Below the pieces are notes generated by a model, which saw only the letters and a program-made list of their open reading frames with translations, was not told the DNA's origin and made no database searches. This document shows positions 17,554-26,591 of a stretch of 64,000 nt of DNA, in pieces. Positions within the stretch are counted from its first letter, which is position 1; each line of letters begins with the position of its first letter. The DNA is from DATFVA01 sp963747755. Its GTDB lineage: Bacteria > Bacteroidota > Ignavibacteria > Ignavibacteriales > Ignavibacteriaceae. A program made the translations under genes and the position numbers. The stretch covers positions 868,001 through 932,000 of the forward strand of contig CAVVGK010000014.1 in NCBI GenBank assembly GCA_963747755.1, in the 5' to 3' direction.

Positions 17554-18465
17554 TTAGTTTAGTTTAAATTCCGGTTCATTAGAATCAGGGGCAATGCTCC
17601 TGAGCCGCGGATAAGTCTTTACAATCGTTTGAGGCATATCAACCTTTTCCTTTTCTTCAAGGAGATGTATAAGCTCAATAGCATTTGCAACAGCCTCCCC
17701 TTTCGGATGGTTGTTCATTACAATATAAACTTCCTTAACTTTATCCTGTACTTTTTTTATCTTCTGCTCAATTTCTACAAGTTCACCCGGCGTATAAAGG
17801 TAATCATACCGTGAACTCTGCTCTTCGTATGTCTGTTCTTTACCGAAATTCTTAATTGACTTCATCCAGGCATCCGTATTCCTGCCATGAAAACGTATAT
17901 ATGCTGTATCGTTGGTTATCATGGGTTCAAACTCAATAGCTTTACCTATTTGCGGCTGATCAATTGTACAGAATGTTACATCCAGCTTGTTGAAGAACTC
18001 ATACACACTCTCATTATCCCAGGAAGAGTGGCGGACCTCAACAAAACACTTATAATCTTCGAATTTTTCCTTAAGCCGACGGATGTAATCAGCAGATGCT
18101 TCATTAAATGAAAAAGAATACGGGAACTGTATTAATAATCCTCCAAGTCTTTCAGACCTGTCAAGTATTTCAAGGTTCGAACGAACGGCTTTTACCTGCT
18201 GATCTTGAAAATTTCTTTTATGAGTGAAATCATTATGCAGCTTAACCGTAAACTTAAAGTTATCCGAATCTGATACTTTTTCTACCCATCCGTTTACGGT
18301 TTTGGGACTTATATACGTATAGTATGATGCATTAACTTCAACAAGGTTGAAATAATGCGCATAAAACCTTAACCAGTCGAATCCTCCCGACTGTGTTTTC
18401 GGGTAGAACGCAGGCACCCAGTCTTTATATGACCACCCCGCTGTTCCTATATAAAATTCAGACAT
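17554..18465 (-). CDS. DUF72 family protein (YecE-like)
   Basis: A 303-residue DUF72 protein with the family's opening FYIGTAGWSYKDW and a TIM-barrel-like pattern (YYTYISPKTV, EVRHSSWDN, YIRFHGRN, YIVMNNHPKG). The molecular activity of DUF72 is not established. The ATG at 18465 is preceded by an in-frame GTG at 18471 that overlaps the lexA stop (TAGTG); either start gives tight coupling to lexA. Placed between lexA and dinB, it looks like an SOS-regulated gene. Confidence 0.88.
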   Translation of the reverse strand: MSEFYIGTAGWSYKDWVPAFYPKTQSGGFDWLRFYAHYFNLVEVNASYYTYISPKTVNGWVEKVSDSDNFKFTVKLHNDFTHKRNFQDQQVKAVRSNLEILDRSERLGGLLIQFPYSFSFNEASADYIRRLKEKFEDYKCFVEVRHSSWDNESVYEFFNKLDVTFCTIDQPQIGKAIEFEPMITNDTAYIRFHGRNTDAWMKSIKNFGKEQTYEEQSSRYDYLYTPGELVEIEQKIKKVQDKVKEVYIVMNNHPKGEAVANAIELIHLLEEKEKVDMPQTIVKTYPRLRSIAPDSNEPEFKLN

Positions 18466-18470
18466 ATTCA

Positions 18471-19097
18471 CTATCCCGCTTTTTTCTTTTCCATACTTCT
18501 GTAAATACCAATTACGATCCCGACAATCTTAAAAGATGACCGCTTTTTCTCAATTATAATGGGTTTATATTCCGGGTTTTCTGAAACAAGCTCAATTTCA
18601 TTTTTCTTTTTATAAAATCTTTTTACCACTGCCGCATCATCAAGTACCGCTACTACGATCTGACCGTTTTTCGGTTCCAGATTGGGATTAACAATTACAA
18701 TATCCCCGCTGAAAATATAGGCATCCTTAAGACTGTCCCCTTTAACCCTCAGCAGAAACGAATCCTTCGGCATTCGTGCTATCGTCGGAAGTTCAATTGA
18801 ATCAATCGCATCAGGATAGATCGTCAGAGGATTTCCGGCAGCAACTTCTCCAAGAATGGGACGAGGTATAAAGAATTTATCCTCCAATGTGAGTTCAATT
18901 CCCCTAGAAAGTTTGGGATTGCGCTTTATATATCCCTTCTTTTCAATAGCCTGAAGGTGCTGTTGAACAGTAGCCCGGTTCCTGTATCCGAAAAATCGGG
19001 CTATTTCAGCAAGCGTGGGCGGGAAGCCCTTATTTACTTTTTGTTCAATGAGAAATTCCAGGATTTTTTTCTGGATTTGTGTAAGTTCTGCAGGCAT
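18471..19097 (-). CDS. lexA: LexA repressor
   Basis: An N-terminal winged HTH (about 1-65, with TLAEIARFFGYRNRATVQQHL) and a C-terminal S24 self-cleavage domain. The Ala87-Gly88 cleavage site (GEVAAGNP), nucleophile Ser122 (KGDSLKD) and Lys159 (AAVVKRF) are present. The usual GDSM is GDSL here. At 208 aa it is full length. It heads the lexA-DUF72-dinB operon and probably represses itself through the palindrome at 19127-19157, just downstream of its promoter. Confidence 0.95.
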   Translation of the reverse strand: MPAELTQIQKKILEFLIEQKVNKGFPPTLAEIARFFGYRNRATVQQHLQAIEKKGYIKRNPKLSRGIELTLEDKFFIPRPILGEVAAGNPLTIYPDAIDSIELPTIARMPKDSFLLRVKGDSLKDAYIFSGDIVIVNPNLEPKNGQIVVAVLDDAAVVKRFYKKKNEIELVSENPEYKPIIIEKKRSSFKIVGIVIGIYRSMEKKKAG

Positions 19098-19126
19098 AAT
19101 ATACCTTCAATAAGTTAATAACAGGA

Positions 19127-19157
19127 TATGGTAATTAATACCATACATCTGTATGGT
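19127..19157. promoter_or_regulatory. Probable LexA operator (overlapping palindromes)
   Basis: ACCATACA (19140-19147) and TGTATGGT (19150-19157) form a perfect inverted repeat with a 2-bp gap. A second perfect repeat TATGGTA (19127-19133) and TACCATA (19139-19145) overlaps it with a 5-bp gap. The half-site is therefore present three times. The element starts immediately after the -10 hexamer of the lexA promoter and ends 29 bp before the lexA ATG. Assignment to LexA is by position. Confidence 0.65.
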
Positions 19158-19186
19158 AACTTATAAAAGGTATGTTAAATTGTCAA
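19158..19186 (-). promoter_or_regulatory. lexA operon promoter
   Basis: On the minus strand a perfect TTGACA (19181-19186) is followed after 17 bp by TAAGTT (19158-19163), matching the TAnnTT pattern seen at other promoters in this window. The palindromic operator abuts it on the downstream side. Confidence 0.6.
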
Positions 19187-19228
19187 TATAATGTGATCAG
19201 GGAAGATCACCTTTTTTGATAAGAAACC

Positions 19229-22200
19229 TTAGGACTGCATAAAGGAGAATATTTTTTCCAGGGATTCTACCATTTTTTCCCTGAAAATGGGTTTTGATAT
19301 AAAATCGTTAAATCCAGCAACAATAAACTTCTCCCTGTCGCCAGGAAGGACATATGCGGTGACAGCTATGATAGGTATGGTTTCATAATCCTGCATACGG
19401 TGAATTATTTTAAGGGCATCCAGACCATTGTATTCTCCCTGAAGATTTATATCGAGTACAATGAAATCAAAGTGCAGGGTATCAAGAAGAGGAAGAGCTT
19501 CTTCAAAGCTTACAGCAAATTTAATTTCTTTCAGATCTTTCATCTGAACTTTAAACAGTATCTGGGAATCCACCTGGTCTTCTATGTATAAACAGGAAAG
19601 CTGAGACAGATCTGTGTGACCTTTATTTAATTCTTCCCCGCGGCCTGTAACTCTGTTTGAAACTTTCTCCTCAGGTTCCCGGTGCCTTATGAATTTAATC
19701 TCCTCTTCAGGTTCCTCTTCAACGAAAGCGTCATCCTCAATTACAGGTTCAGTGATTTCTTCTTTAGTCTGTTCTGGAACCTCTTCTTCAGCTCTAGCAG
19801 CAGCACGTTCTTTTCCAATTTTTTCTGATGTTCCGGAAACCTTTGCTGATTCAGGTTTTGCTGGTACTATTTCTGATGCTTCGGGTAGTAGCGGGAAGAT
19901 AAAACCGGACAGTTTCTTTGATTTATCCACAAATTTCCCCTGGAGGAGATCGATTAAAATGCGGGCAAGCTTAACAGACAATCGTGAAACACCGTAATCC
20001 TTTTGTATATCCCTCTTGTTGAAAATATTATTAAAATTTTCCGAAAAAGCAGGGGACATAGCTGAATAAGTATCCTGAATAGAGATAATAAATTTAGCAT
20101 CATCAAGTTGATAAGCCGAGAAATATATTTTTTTTGTGTTGGTAAACTGAGAGGCAATTTTAAATAATAGTGATATAAGGGAGATAAATTTTTGTGTGTC
20201 TGTTTGAAACGTTAAAGAAGAAGAGATTTTGCCGTAGGCGAACTCTATGCCTTTATTCTTAAGGATATCACTTATTTCCTCCTGAGTTTCATCGACAATT
20301 TCAGTAACAGAAACTTCCTTTTTCTCGAGCGGTTTAATCTCCTGCTCCATACGTGAATACTCTATCACAGAATTCATCGTACTTAACAGCCGTCTTCTAT
20401 TCTGATCGATTATCTCTTTTGCTTCCTGTTGTTCAGGGGTTTTCTGTTCGATGCTCTCTGTAAGCTCCTGTACAAATCCCAGCATTGCATTAATGGGGGT
20501 AAGAATTTCATGGAAAATACCGGAGAGAAAGGCAGGATCTATTTTATCCGAAAAAGCGCCCTCCTTTTCCACTATTTTCTCTACTATAATTTCCCTCACT
20601 TTTTGTTCTGCCGGATCAGGAATCACGTTATTGGTTTTCGCCAGGATCACATATGATTCTATCTCATCTTTATAATTAACAACTGGGTTTGTAAATATTT
20701 CAGCTTCCAGCATATTTCCGTCAGATTTTTTTAAAGATGATCTTACAGAAATCTGCCCTTTATTTTGCGATTGAAATATCTTTGAATTAATTAGTCCTCG
20801 GTCATCATCCATCACTAAAGATATAAAGGCAGAGTTAACAAGCTGAGCGTTAGAAATACCGAGGTCAGTTTCGGCAACATTGTTAGCTGATTTAATAAAC
20901 CCGGATGAATCTGTAATAAAAATTAAATTTGACGAATTATCATAGGCAGCCTTGAACATTTGTTTTTGCTTTTCTGTCTCAAGGATCCTGGTAACGTCCT
21001 TAATTATATTGAAATGAGCATCCCTGTTATTGAACTTGAAACTTGTTTTGCTGATCTCAACATAAACTGATTCGCCGTTTTTTCTCTTATGCCTGTATGG
21101 TCCGGTAAAGACGCCTTCTTTAATTCCGCCTGATGATGCGTCAAGTAGTGTCTGTATGTCCTCAGGTGTATATAGATCGGTCAGATCCATTTGTAAAAAC
21201 TCATCCCTCCGGTAACCGTAAAGATTTAGTGCAGCCTGGTTAACTTCGATAAAATGAAGGTTTTCTTTATCATAGATAAAAATCGGTTCAGGATTATTCT
21301 GTATCAGGACCTCGTACATTTTTCCTCGGCTATTAATAATTTTTTCAAGATCTGAATAAGGGGAAACATCCTCTATAAAAACCGAAAGTCCCTCCGGCTG
21401 AGTATTATCCCCATAATTCCTGCTAACCAGAACGTTTAACTCTCTGTCTTTCCATCCGCCGGTCTTCGATAACTTTACCTGAAATTCAGCATCCTCCGAC
21501 AGCGAATCAAGAAATTTCTTTATTATTTCCGATATTTCAAGTGGAAAAACATTAGTATATGATAAATTCCTTAGATCAGCGAATTCATCCGAGAATAATT
21601 TACAAAATTCTTTACTTGAATGCTCAATCATACCCTCTTTACTAAGGACAGCTACAGCTGCCGGAATTCCTGAAAGTAGATTTTTCTGATTCTTTTTTCT
21701 GTTTTTCTCCTGTTTATCACGCACTGGCATTGAAATTCCTATAACTGCAGCCAGGCTTCCCTCACTATCGTTGAGCGGAATTTCAATCGTCTGAAAATCA
21801 CTTATTGCAGAAAGCCCCTGTATCGGAATTCCTTCGGTTAGAATTACACTATTCGAATTTTTGATATAATTTTCGAGAGATTTATATACCTCGTGCATAT
21901 AAACAGGAAGAAGTTCAATCTCCGATCTGCCTTCAAGCTGCGTGCTGTTGAGTCCAAGATTCCTTGAGAAAGTTTTATTTACAAGAATAAATATACCGCT
22001 GCTGTTTTTTATCCAGAATAACTCCTCCAGCCGGTCTATATCTTTCCTTAACTTTTCTTTTCCTATGACGGTAAATGGGAATAATTCTCTTACAGAATTT
22101 ATAATCTTTTCAATTTTTTCATTTCCTATCAGAACAGAAAGTTCTTCTTTCCGTACCTCCAGCCTTGTAATGTCGCTTATGCGAAGTGTATGCTCTTCGG

Positions 22201-22267
22201 GTTTGAACGTGCAGAATATCTGGTCCTGGTTAAACTCACTGATAGTGGCCTGACATTTCAGATTCAT
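19229..22267 (-). CDS. Multi-PAS hybrid sensor kinase with degenerate ATPase domain
   Basis: 1012 codons. Visible PAS-like segments lie near 80-190, 200-305, 315-430 and 435-545. A HisKA helix pair follows with H586 (FHEILTPINAM), a catalytic-domain-like region 650-795, an acidic linker, and a receiver 890-1010 (D939, T970, K992). The ATPase region lacks the N-box Asn (FISLISLLFKIASQF), has DTYSA where DxGxG is expected, and has lost the G2 glycines, so ATP binding looks lost. The frame continues upstream of this ATG as PAS sequence without a start; see the fragment at 22374-22532. Last gene of the polysaccharide cluster. Confidence 0.85.
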   Translation of the reverse strand: MNLKCQATISEFNQDQIFCTFKPEEHTLRISDITRLEVRKEELSVLIGNEKIEKIINSVRELFPFTVIGKEKLRKDIDRLEELFWIKNSSGIFILVNKTFSRNLGLNSTQLEGRSEIELLPVYMHEVYKSLENYIKNSNSVILTEGIPIQGLSAISDFQTIEIPLNDSEGSLAAVIGISMPVRDKQEKNRKKNQKNLLSGIPAAVAVLSKEGMIEHSSKEFCKLFSDEFADLRNLSYTNVFPLEISEIIKKFLDSLSEDAEFQVKLSKTGGWKDRELNVLVSRNYGDNTQPEGLSVFIEDVSPYSDLEKIINSRGKMYEVLIQNNPEPIFIYDKENLHFIEVNQAALNLYGYRRDEFLQMDLTDLYTPEDIQTLLDASSGGIKEGVFTGPYRHKRKNGESVYVEISKTSFKFNNRDAHFNIIKDVTRILETEKQKQMFKAAYDNSSNLIFITDSSGFIKSANNVAETDLGISNAQLVNSAFISLVMDDDRGLINSKIFQSQNKGQISVRSSLKKSDGNMLEAEIFTNPVVNYKDEIESYVILAKTNNVIPDPAEQKVREIIVEKIVEKEGAFSDKIDPAFLSGIFHEILTPINAMLGFVQELTESIEQKTPEQQEAKEIIDQNRRRLLSTMNSVIEYSRMEQEIKPLEKKEVSVTEIVDETQEEISDILKNKGIEFAYGKISSSLTFQTDTQKFISLISLLFKIASQFTNTKKIYFSAYQLDDAKFIISIQDTYSAMSPAFSENFNNIFNKRDIQKDYGVSRLSVKLARILIDLLQGKFVDKSKKLSGFIFPLLPEASEIVPAKPESAKVSGTSEKIGKERAAARAEEEVPEQTKEEITEPVIEDDAFVEEEPEEEIKFIRHREPEEKVSNRVTGRGEELNKGHTDLSQLSCLYIEDQVDSQILFKVQMKDLKEIKFAVSFEEALPLLDTLHFDFIVLDINLQGEYNGLDALKIIHRMQDYETIPIIAVTAYVLPGDREKFIVAGFNDFISKPIFREKMVESLEKIFSFMQS

Positions 22268-22373
22268 CCCATTAATGAAAATCAGGTTAACATTTTTAAC
22301 CAGCGTTTTTCTTCCTGATAAAACTTCTTCGATGAGAGTGCTTAATTCAAATGAGGAATTCTTGTCAAAGTAA

Positions 22374-22532
22374 TCAAAAATATTTCCAACTTTTTCTTTT
22401 AAATAAAAGGAGTTTGGCGGCCTGCTTATTAAAGGATATTATATTTCCTTCAGCCGATATAGCAATAAATGGATTCTTAACGTTTTCGGTAAGAACTCTT
22501 ATTAATTCAATATTTGATTTTTCTTTGGACAT
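22374..22532 (-). pseudogene. Frameshifted N-terminal PAS fragment of the hybrid kinase
   Basis: An ATG at 22532 opens a 52-codon frame with a PAS-like start (NPFIAISAEGNIISFN near residues 20-35) that ends in a TGA at 22374. In the +1 frame the same region reads KEKVGNIFDYFDKNSSFEL and continues without a stop into the 1012-codon kinase. Removing one A from the AAAA run at 22397-22400 would join both into one reading frame, 22532 to 19229. The natural gene is therefore probably this longer one. The extra base is a real mutation, a slippery +1 site or a sequencing error. Confidence 0.7.
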
Positions 22533-22602
22533 ATTAAAAGAAATTTCCAGAAACAGGACGATAATTTAATGCCAAAACCTGCACCTAAAACAGGCTTTTG
22601 TT

Positions 22603-24204
22603 TCAGTCTTTTCCAGGTATTTTAAAGGATATTTCCTGATATCCACCGATCGATGATAATGTTAAAAAATACATTTTTTTTAAGGCATCGAAAGTCATTT
22701 CTCTTCCTTGTTCTACACTTGAAATCATAATCTTGTCGTTCAGATGGGGGATAGAAATCCAGATCCCCGCATTATATATATCAGATGCATTATTGTTCTT
22801 AATATTAACTTCATATTTGCCGCTTTCAGAATTATTTATTGTAATACTTAAATTCTTTCTTTTTTCTGCCCATTCAATCTGCCCGGAGAAAGTAGTTATC
22901 CAGCAATTTTGGGAAGACAGAAGCGAATAAAAGTCCTCATCCAATGAGTCCATATTTGCATAAAAAATCCCTCCTGCATGGATGTCTGATTTTCTCGTCT
23001 GCTGCATTCCGCCTGAAGTAGGTCTATAGAAGCGATATAAATTAAAAGTTGTATCATAATCGAAAGTATATGAATCAGAATATCCCGAAGAGAAAATAAA
23101 TGAGTAACCTGTTTCTCTCAGAAGTCTGTATGTATCTGAATCCATAAATTCCCCATAAGACGATACACCAAAATAGTTCTGTCCTGTGAACTCATTTATC
23201 TGTCCGCGTAATTTATTTAACCGAGAAGTTTTCGCATCTGAATCCAATCGCGAAAAAAGAAAATCATCCCAGGTTATATTAACATCACAAGAATCGCTGA
23301 GATTCTTAAACAGACCCGGAAACTTATCCGCAAAGGGCGGTGAGATAAAATAATTCAGCCTTTTCCCGGTATCCCTTTTTGTTACAGTGCTTTCTAAATC
23401 CAAATTACTTTCAATATTTTTATATACAACCGCAGAAAATTCATAATGTTCGGGCCAATAGTTAAAAAATATCTCGGGTTGAGAGGATAGCCAATCAAGC
23501 GAATTAGATAATAACAGGTTTCTGTTTTTATCAATTAACTGGCTGAGACTGAATCCGAACCATAGTAGTCTCTGGTTAGAGACAGAAATCGATACAATTC
23601 CAGGTAATTTCTTGTCGGGAAGTATATAATTCCCTTCGGAGTGTGAATTGACTGCTAACCCGGCTGCATAAAAAAGCGCAGGATTTGCGGAAAGAAGAAT
23701 TTTTTGTCCCGGCTTTAATCCAATTGAAAATTGTGTGTTTCCCTCAAGAAAATGGTTTACCGATAACTTTTTATCCATATCAACTCTTGTAATATCGAAG
23801 CCCGGCATAATATCTTTGCTTCGGGTTCGTGTGTCACCATTTTCGTCATACTCTGCGAAGCCGCCGGTTATAAGGATACCTTTACCGTCATCCATAAGCT
23901 GCCTTAATTCATCAAGCATATCTTCAGTTACGGCTTCCATTGAAGGTACCACAACTACAGAAACATCACTGCTGATATCAGCTAAATCAGCATCATTAAG
24001 CATTTCATAGTCATAATTTTTGCTTAAAAAGAAAAGCTCCCATTCTTCCGTCGGCTTAAATTCAGAATTTGACTGATAAAAGATACCTTTAGTGAGGGAG
24101 GGATAAACTAATGCAATCTTAAAGTTTTCCTTCGCCGCGGGTAATAAGAAGCCTGACCATAAGAAAGTTAATAGAAGAGACCGTATGATATTATTTTTTT
24201 TCAT
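22603..24204 (-). CDS. Secreted GATase-like / degenerate deacetylase-fold protein (second copy)
   Basis: 533 aa with a signal peptide (hydrophobic to about residue 24). Residues about 28-245 resemble a class I glutamine amidotransferase-like fold (KIALVYPS, VVVVPSMEAVTEDMLDELR, GKGILITGGFAEY). Residues about 255-430 have the strand and helix order of a NodB-type polysaccharide deacetylase, without the DD, HxxxH or RxPY residues. A beta-rich C-terminal domain follows. It has the same layout as the next gene upstream (24223-26121), so the two are tandem paralogues. I start at ATG 24204; a GTG lies one codon earlier. A role in exopolysaccharide handling is inferred from context. Confidence 0.75.
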   Translation of the reverse strand: MKKNNIIRSLLLTFLWSGFLLPAAKENFKIALVYPSLTKGIFYQSNSEFKPTEEWELFFLSKNYDYEMLNDADLADISSDVSVVVVPSMEAVTEDMLDELRQLMDDGKGILITGGFAEYDENGDTRTRSKDIMPGFDITRVDMDKKLSVNHFLEGNTQFSIGLKPGQKILLSANPALFYAAGLAVNSHSEGNYILPDKKLPGIVSISVSNQRLLWFGFSLSQLIDKNRNLLLSNSLDWLSSQPEIFFNYWPEHYEFSAVVYKNIESNLDLESTVTKRDTGKRLNYFISPPFADKFPGLFKNLSDSCDVNITWDDFLFSRLDSDAKTSRLNKLRGQINEFTGQNYFGVSSYGEFMDSDTYRLLRETGYSFIFSSGYSDSYTFDYDTTFNLYRFYRPTSGGMQQTRKSDIHAGGIFYANMDSLDEDFYSLLSSQNCWITTFSGQIEWAEKRKNLSITINNSESGKYEVNIKNNNASDIYNAGIWISIPHLNDKIMISSVEQGREMTFDALKKMYFLTLSSIGGYQEISFKIPGKD

Positions 24205-24222
24205 CACAATATTAGGGAGGAG

Positions 24223-26121
24223 TTAAACGTTTGCCCTATCGTAATCGATATAATATATTCTCGATTCTTTTCCCTTCAGGTTATTAATTAAAAGCTGGAG
24301 ATTTTTGCTCATCTTTTCGTGTCTGATCACGGGTATTTTTGTACCAATAATCTCCGTGCTGATGGAAATATTTTCTGCAGGATCGTTCAAGAGAACATCA
24401 ACCACAAGATCGTCGATCTGCTGTTCACCTGGGTTGGATATATTAAGCACAATGCGCGTATTTCCTCTTCTGTTTACCCTGATTTCCACATAATCTTTTT
24501 TCGCATACCATTTTCTTATTTCTGTGCTGGTGGTAATCCAGAAATTCTTTTTTTTCAAATCTTTTATTACATCGCCCACAACAGAGACGTTTTCCGGACG
24601 ACACTGATATTCTGAATGAACCTTGAATAAATACATACCCCCTTCAAACAAAATCCGGTCGATATCCTCCTGGTAGGTATAAAATTGAAACTCCGGATTG
24701 GTAAGTCCCAAATCCCTTATTACCTCATAGTCATCTCTCGCGGTCTTAGTCATAATTATTAATCTTTTATCGCCTCTTATAACCGTCCTGGGCACCGAAC
24801 GGTCAGTCAACGAATCCGTAAGTATATAGTCATATCCGGCTTCCAATGCAGCCTTTATCGTATTCTGATCGAAGAGGCCGTAAAATGGAAGGAAACCTGA
24901 AATACGGGTACCGGTGATTGACTCAAGTTTCTGCCTGGAACCGTTGAGAATATTGAATTGCATCTGGTAGTCGTATAACGAATTATTTGTATCATTGACA
25001 GAAGCCAGATACCCGATATCACCGACAGCTGAAACCTCACCGTACCTTGTCAACGAAATTATCAGCTGGCGATTGTATTCAGCCTTATCAGGATCTATAA
25101 AAAACGTTGCCTTCACATTTTCTTTTGTCAGATACCCGAATAGATTCGTAATATTTACGGTTTCGTTTGAAAGTTCAGGGACAATGACTGCAGCAGCATC
25201 ATAACCATTTGGCCATTCCTGTATATATGCGATTGGAATATACGTCAGCCAGTTGCAGCAGTTCCTGAATAATCTGTCAAAATAGACATAATCTGCATGT
25301 ACACCTATTACGGAATTAATTTCAAAACCCATCCAGACGAATCTGCCTTTGCCGTAATTTCCATAAACAATTCCTGCTGTCTTTTTGATCTGCTGTCTTA
25401 CAAGACCGTTTTGTGATCTGTAATTATACCAGAAACTGACCTGGGTTGTACGCGGATCGAGAACCTCAACAGCCATAGGCTTATCCCAGGTAGCAATCTG
25501 CATAGGGAAACCTGTTGGAATATTGGCTGTTAGCGGAAGTCCACCACGCAGAGTATGGATTCCTGTTTTATTGGAATCGCTTATTTCTGAGGTAAAATTT
25601 ATTCCGAAAACATTATTAAGAAAGTCCCAACCGCGCCATTTACCATCATTTGAATATGAAGCTATACCACTTGTAGCAAAAAGGCTTCCCCCGGATTCAA
25701 GAAACTTTTTAATCTGAATTATTTCTTTATCGCTTAATGATTTAGAGCCTGGCAGCACAAGCATTTTGTAATTATTTATTCTTCCCGTCTCTATGGAAGC
25801 ATCCGAAATAATATCATAGTTGATATTATTATTATCCAGGAATTTTTTCCATGTATTTATATTATCACTTAACCAGGTACTTCCATCGGGGAGTATATTT
25901 TCTGTATAGACTGAGTATAGCAGAGCTGCCGTGGGTTTTTTATCTGAAAAGACTTCACCGACTGCCTTAGTATCAGGAATTAATTCTTTTGCATCAAACC
26001 TGCCAAAGACTCCCTGAAGCACATAAAGATAAACGAGAATGGCTCCCAGGAGAATCAGTATTCCTGAGATAATTATTCCTGCCTGTGAAACATTTCTTTT
26101 TTTTTGCTCTTCTACCGCCAC
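24223..26121 (-). CDS. Membrane-anchored GATase-like / degenerate deacetylase-fold protein (first copy)
   Basis: 632 aa. One transmembrane helix (about 15-37) anchors a periplasmic part. Residues 60-295 form a GATase-like domain (KMLVLPGSKSLSDKEIIQIK, LESGGSLFATSG). Residues about 305-500 form a NodB-like barrel (ENVKATFFIDPDKAEYN). The metal-binding Asp pair, the His motif and the catalytic Arg are all absent: VIVPELSNE, GDIGYLAS and FLPFYG replace them. The C-terminus is beta-rich. The GTG start overlaps the preceding gene by 10 bp. By position it fills the place of PgaB/BcsZ-type periplasmic modules but probably binds sugar without hydrolysing it (inference). Confidence 0.78.
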   Translation of the reverse strand: MAVEEQKKRNVSQAGIIISGILILLGAILVYLYVLQGVFGRFDAKELIPDTKAVGEVFSDKKPTAALLYSVYTENILPDGSTWLSDNINTWKKFLDNNNINYDIISDASIETGRINNYKMLVLPGSKSLSDKEIIQIKKFLESGGSLFATSGIASYSNDGKWRGWDFLNNVFGINFTSEISDSNKTGIHTLRGGLPLTANIPTGFPMQIATWDKPMAVEVLDPRTTQVSFWYNYRSQNGLVRQQIKKTAGIVYGNYGKGRFVWMGFEINSVIGVHADYVYFDRLFRNCCNWLTYIPIAYIQEWPNGYDAAAVIVPELSNETVNITNLFGYLTKENVKATFFIDPDKAEYNRQLIISLTRYGEVSAVGDIGYLASVNDTNNSLYDYQMQFNILNGSRQKLESITGTRISGFLPFYGLFDQNTIKAALEAGYDYILTDSLTDRSVPRTVIRGDKRLIIMTKTARDDYEVIRDLGLTNPEFQFYTYQEDIDRILFEGGMYLFKVHSEYQCRPENVSVVGDVIKDLKKKNFWITTSTEIRKWYAKKDYVEIRVNRRGNTRIVLNISNPGEQQIDDLVVDVLLNDPAENISISTEIIGTKIPVIRHEKMSKNLQLLINNLKGKESRIYYIDYDRANV

Positions 26122-26558
26122 TTTAATACACCGGGATTTTTGTCTTCCTCTGTTGGCACATACCCTTCACTTGTATATTTCAGAAATTTTCTGCCTGTTG
26201 TTCTTTCTGCCTTAACTCTCTCATACTTAACCGCTTCTTTTTCAGCTTCCGGGTAATGCCTTGGCTTCGCGCCCTGGTCTTCCCTGCTTCCCGGGTATAC
26301 GCCGGGTTGGTAGGTTTTCTTTATACGATGCGGTTCAACAGTAGTATTCATTTTTTCGGAACGCACATATTCCCGGCTTCTATATTCGGATTCATCCGGG
26401 GTTACGAGTTCGGCATGAACAGATGACTGTGGAGTCTGCTGAATCTGTTCACCTCTCCTCTCCCTGATCTTGTAAAGAATGTATGCACCGATTGCGAGTA
26501 TGAATGTACATATTGTTGCAACCAGTATGATTGTTGATAGAATAGGAATTAATTCCAT
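26112..26558 (-). CDS. Small single-pass membrane protein with charged cytoplasmic tail
   Basis: 148 aa: a transmembrane helix at about 7-30, then a basic stop-transfer KIRERRGEQ and a long polar, probably disordered tail. The end is compact and aromatic (GRKFLKYTSEGYVPTEEDK, then LKWR), which suggests a short docking motif. GAGGG lies 8 bp before the ATG. It overlaps the next gene by 10 bp and sits directly after the glycosyltransferase. No known family is recognised. By position it could be the PgaD/BcsB-like accessory of the synthase (inference). Confidence 0.75.
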   Translation of the reverse strand: MELIPILSTIILVATICTFILAIGAYILYKIRERRGEQIQQTPQSSVHAELVTPDESEYRSREYVRSEKMNTTVEPHRIKKTYQPGVYPGSREDQGAKPRHYPEAEKEAVKYERVKAERTTGRKFLKYTSEGYVPTEEDKNPGVLKWR

Positions 26559-26591
26559 TTATTTTCCCTCAAAAAAAACATATTAATGACT

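Noticed and set aside
22351..22569. Plus-strand 72-codon frame upstream of the hybrid kinase
   Set aside because: The minus strand here encodes both halves of a PAS domain, which explains the region better.
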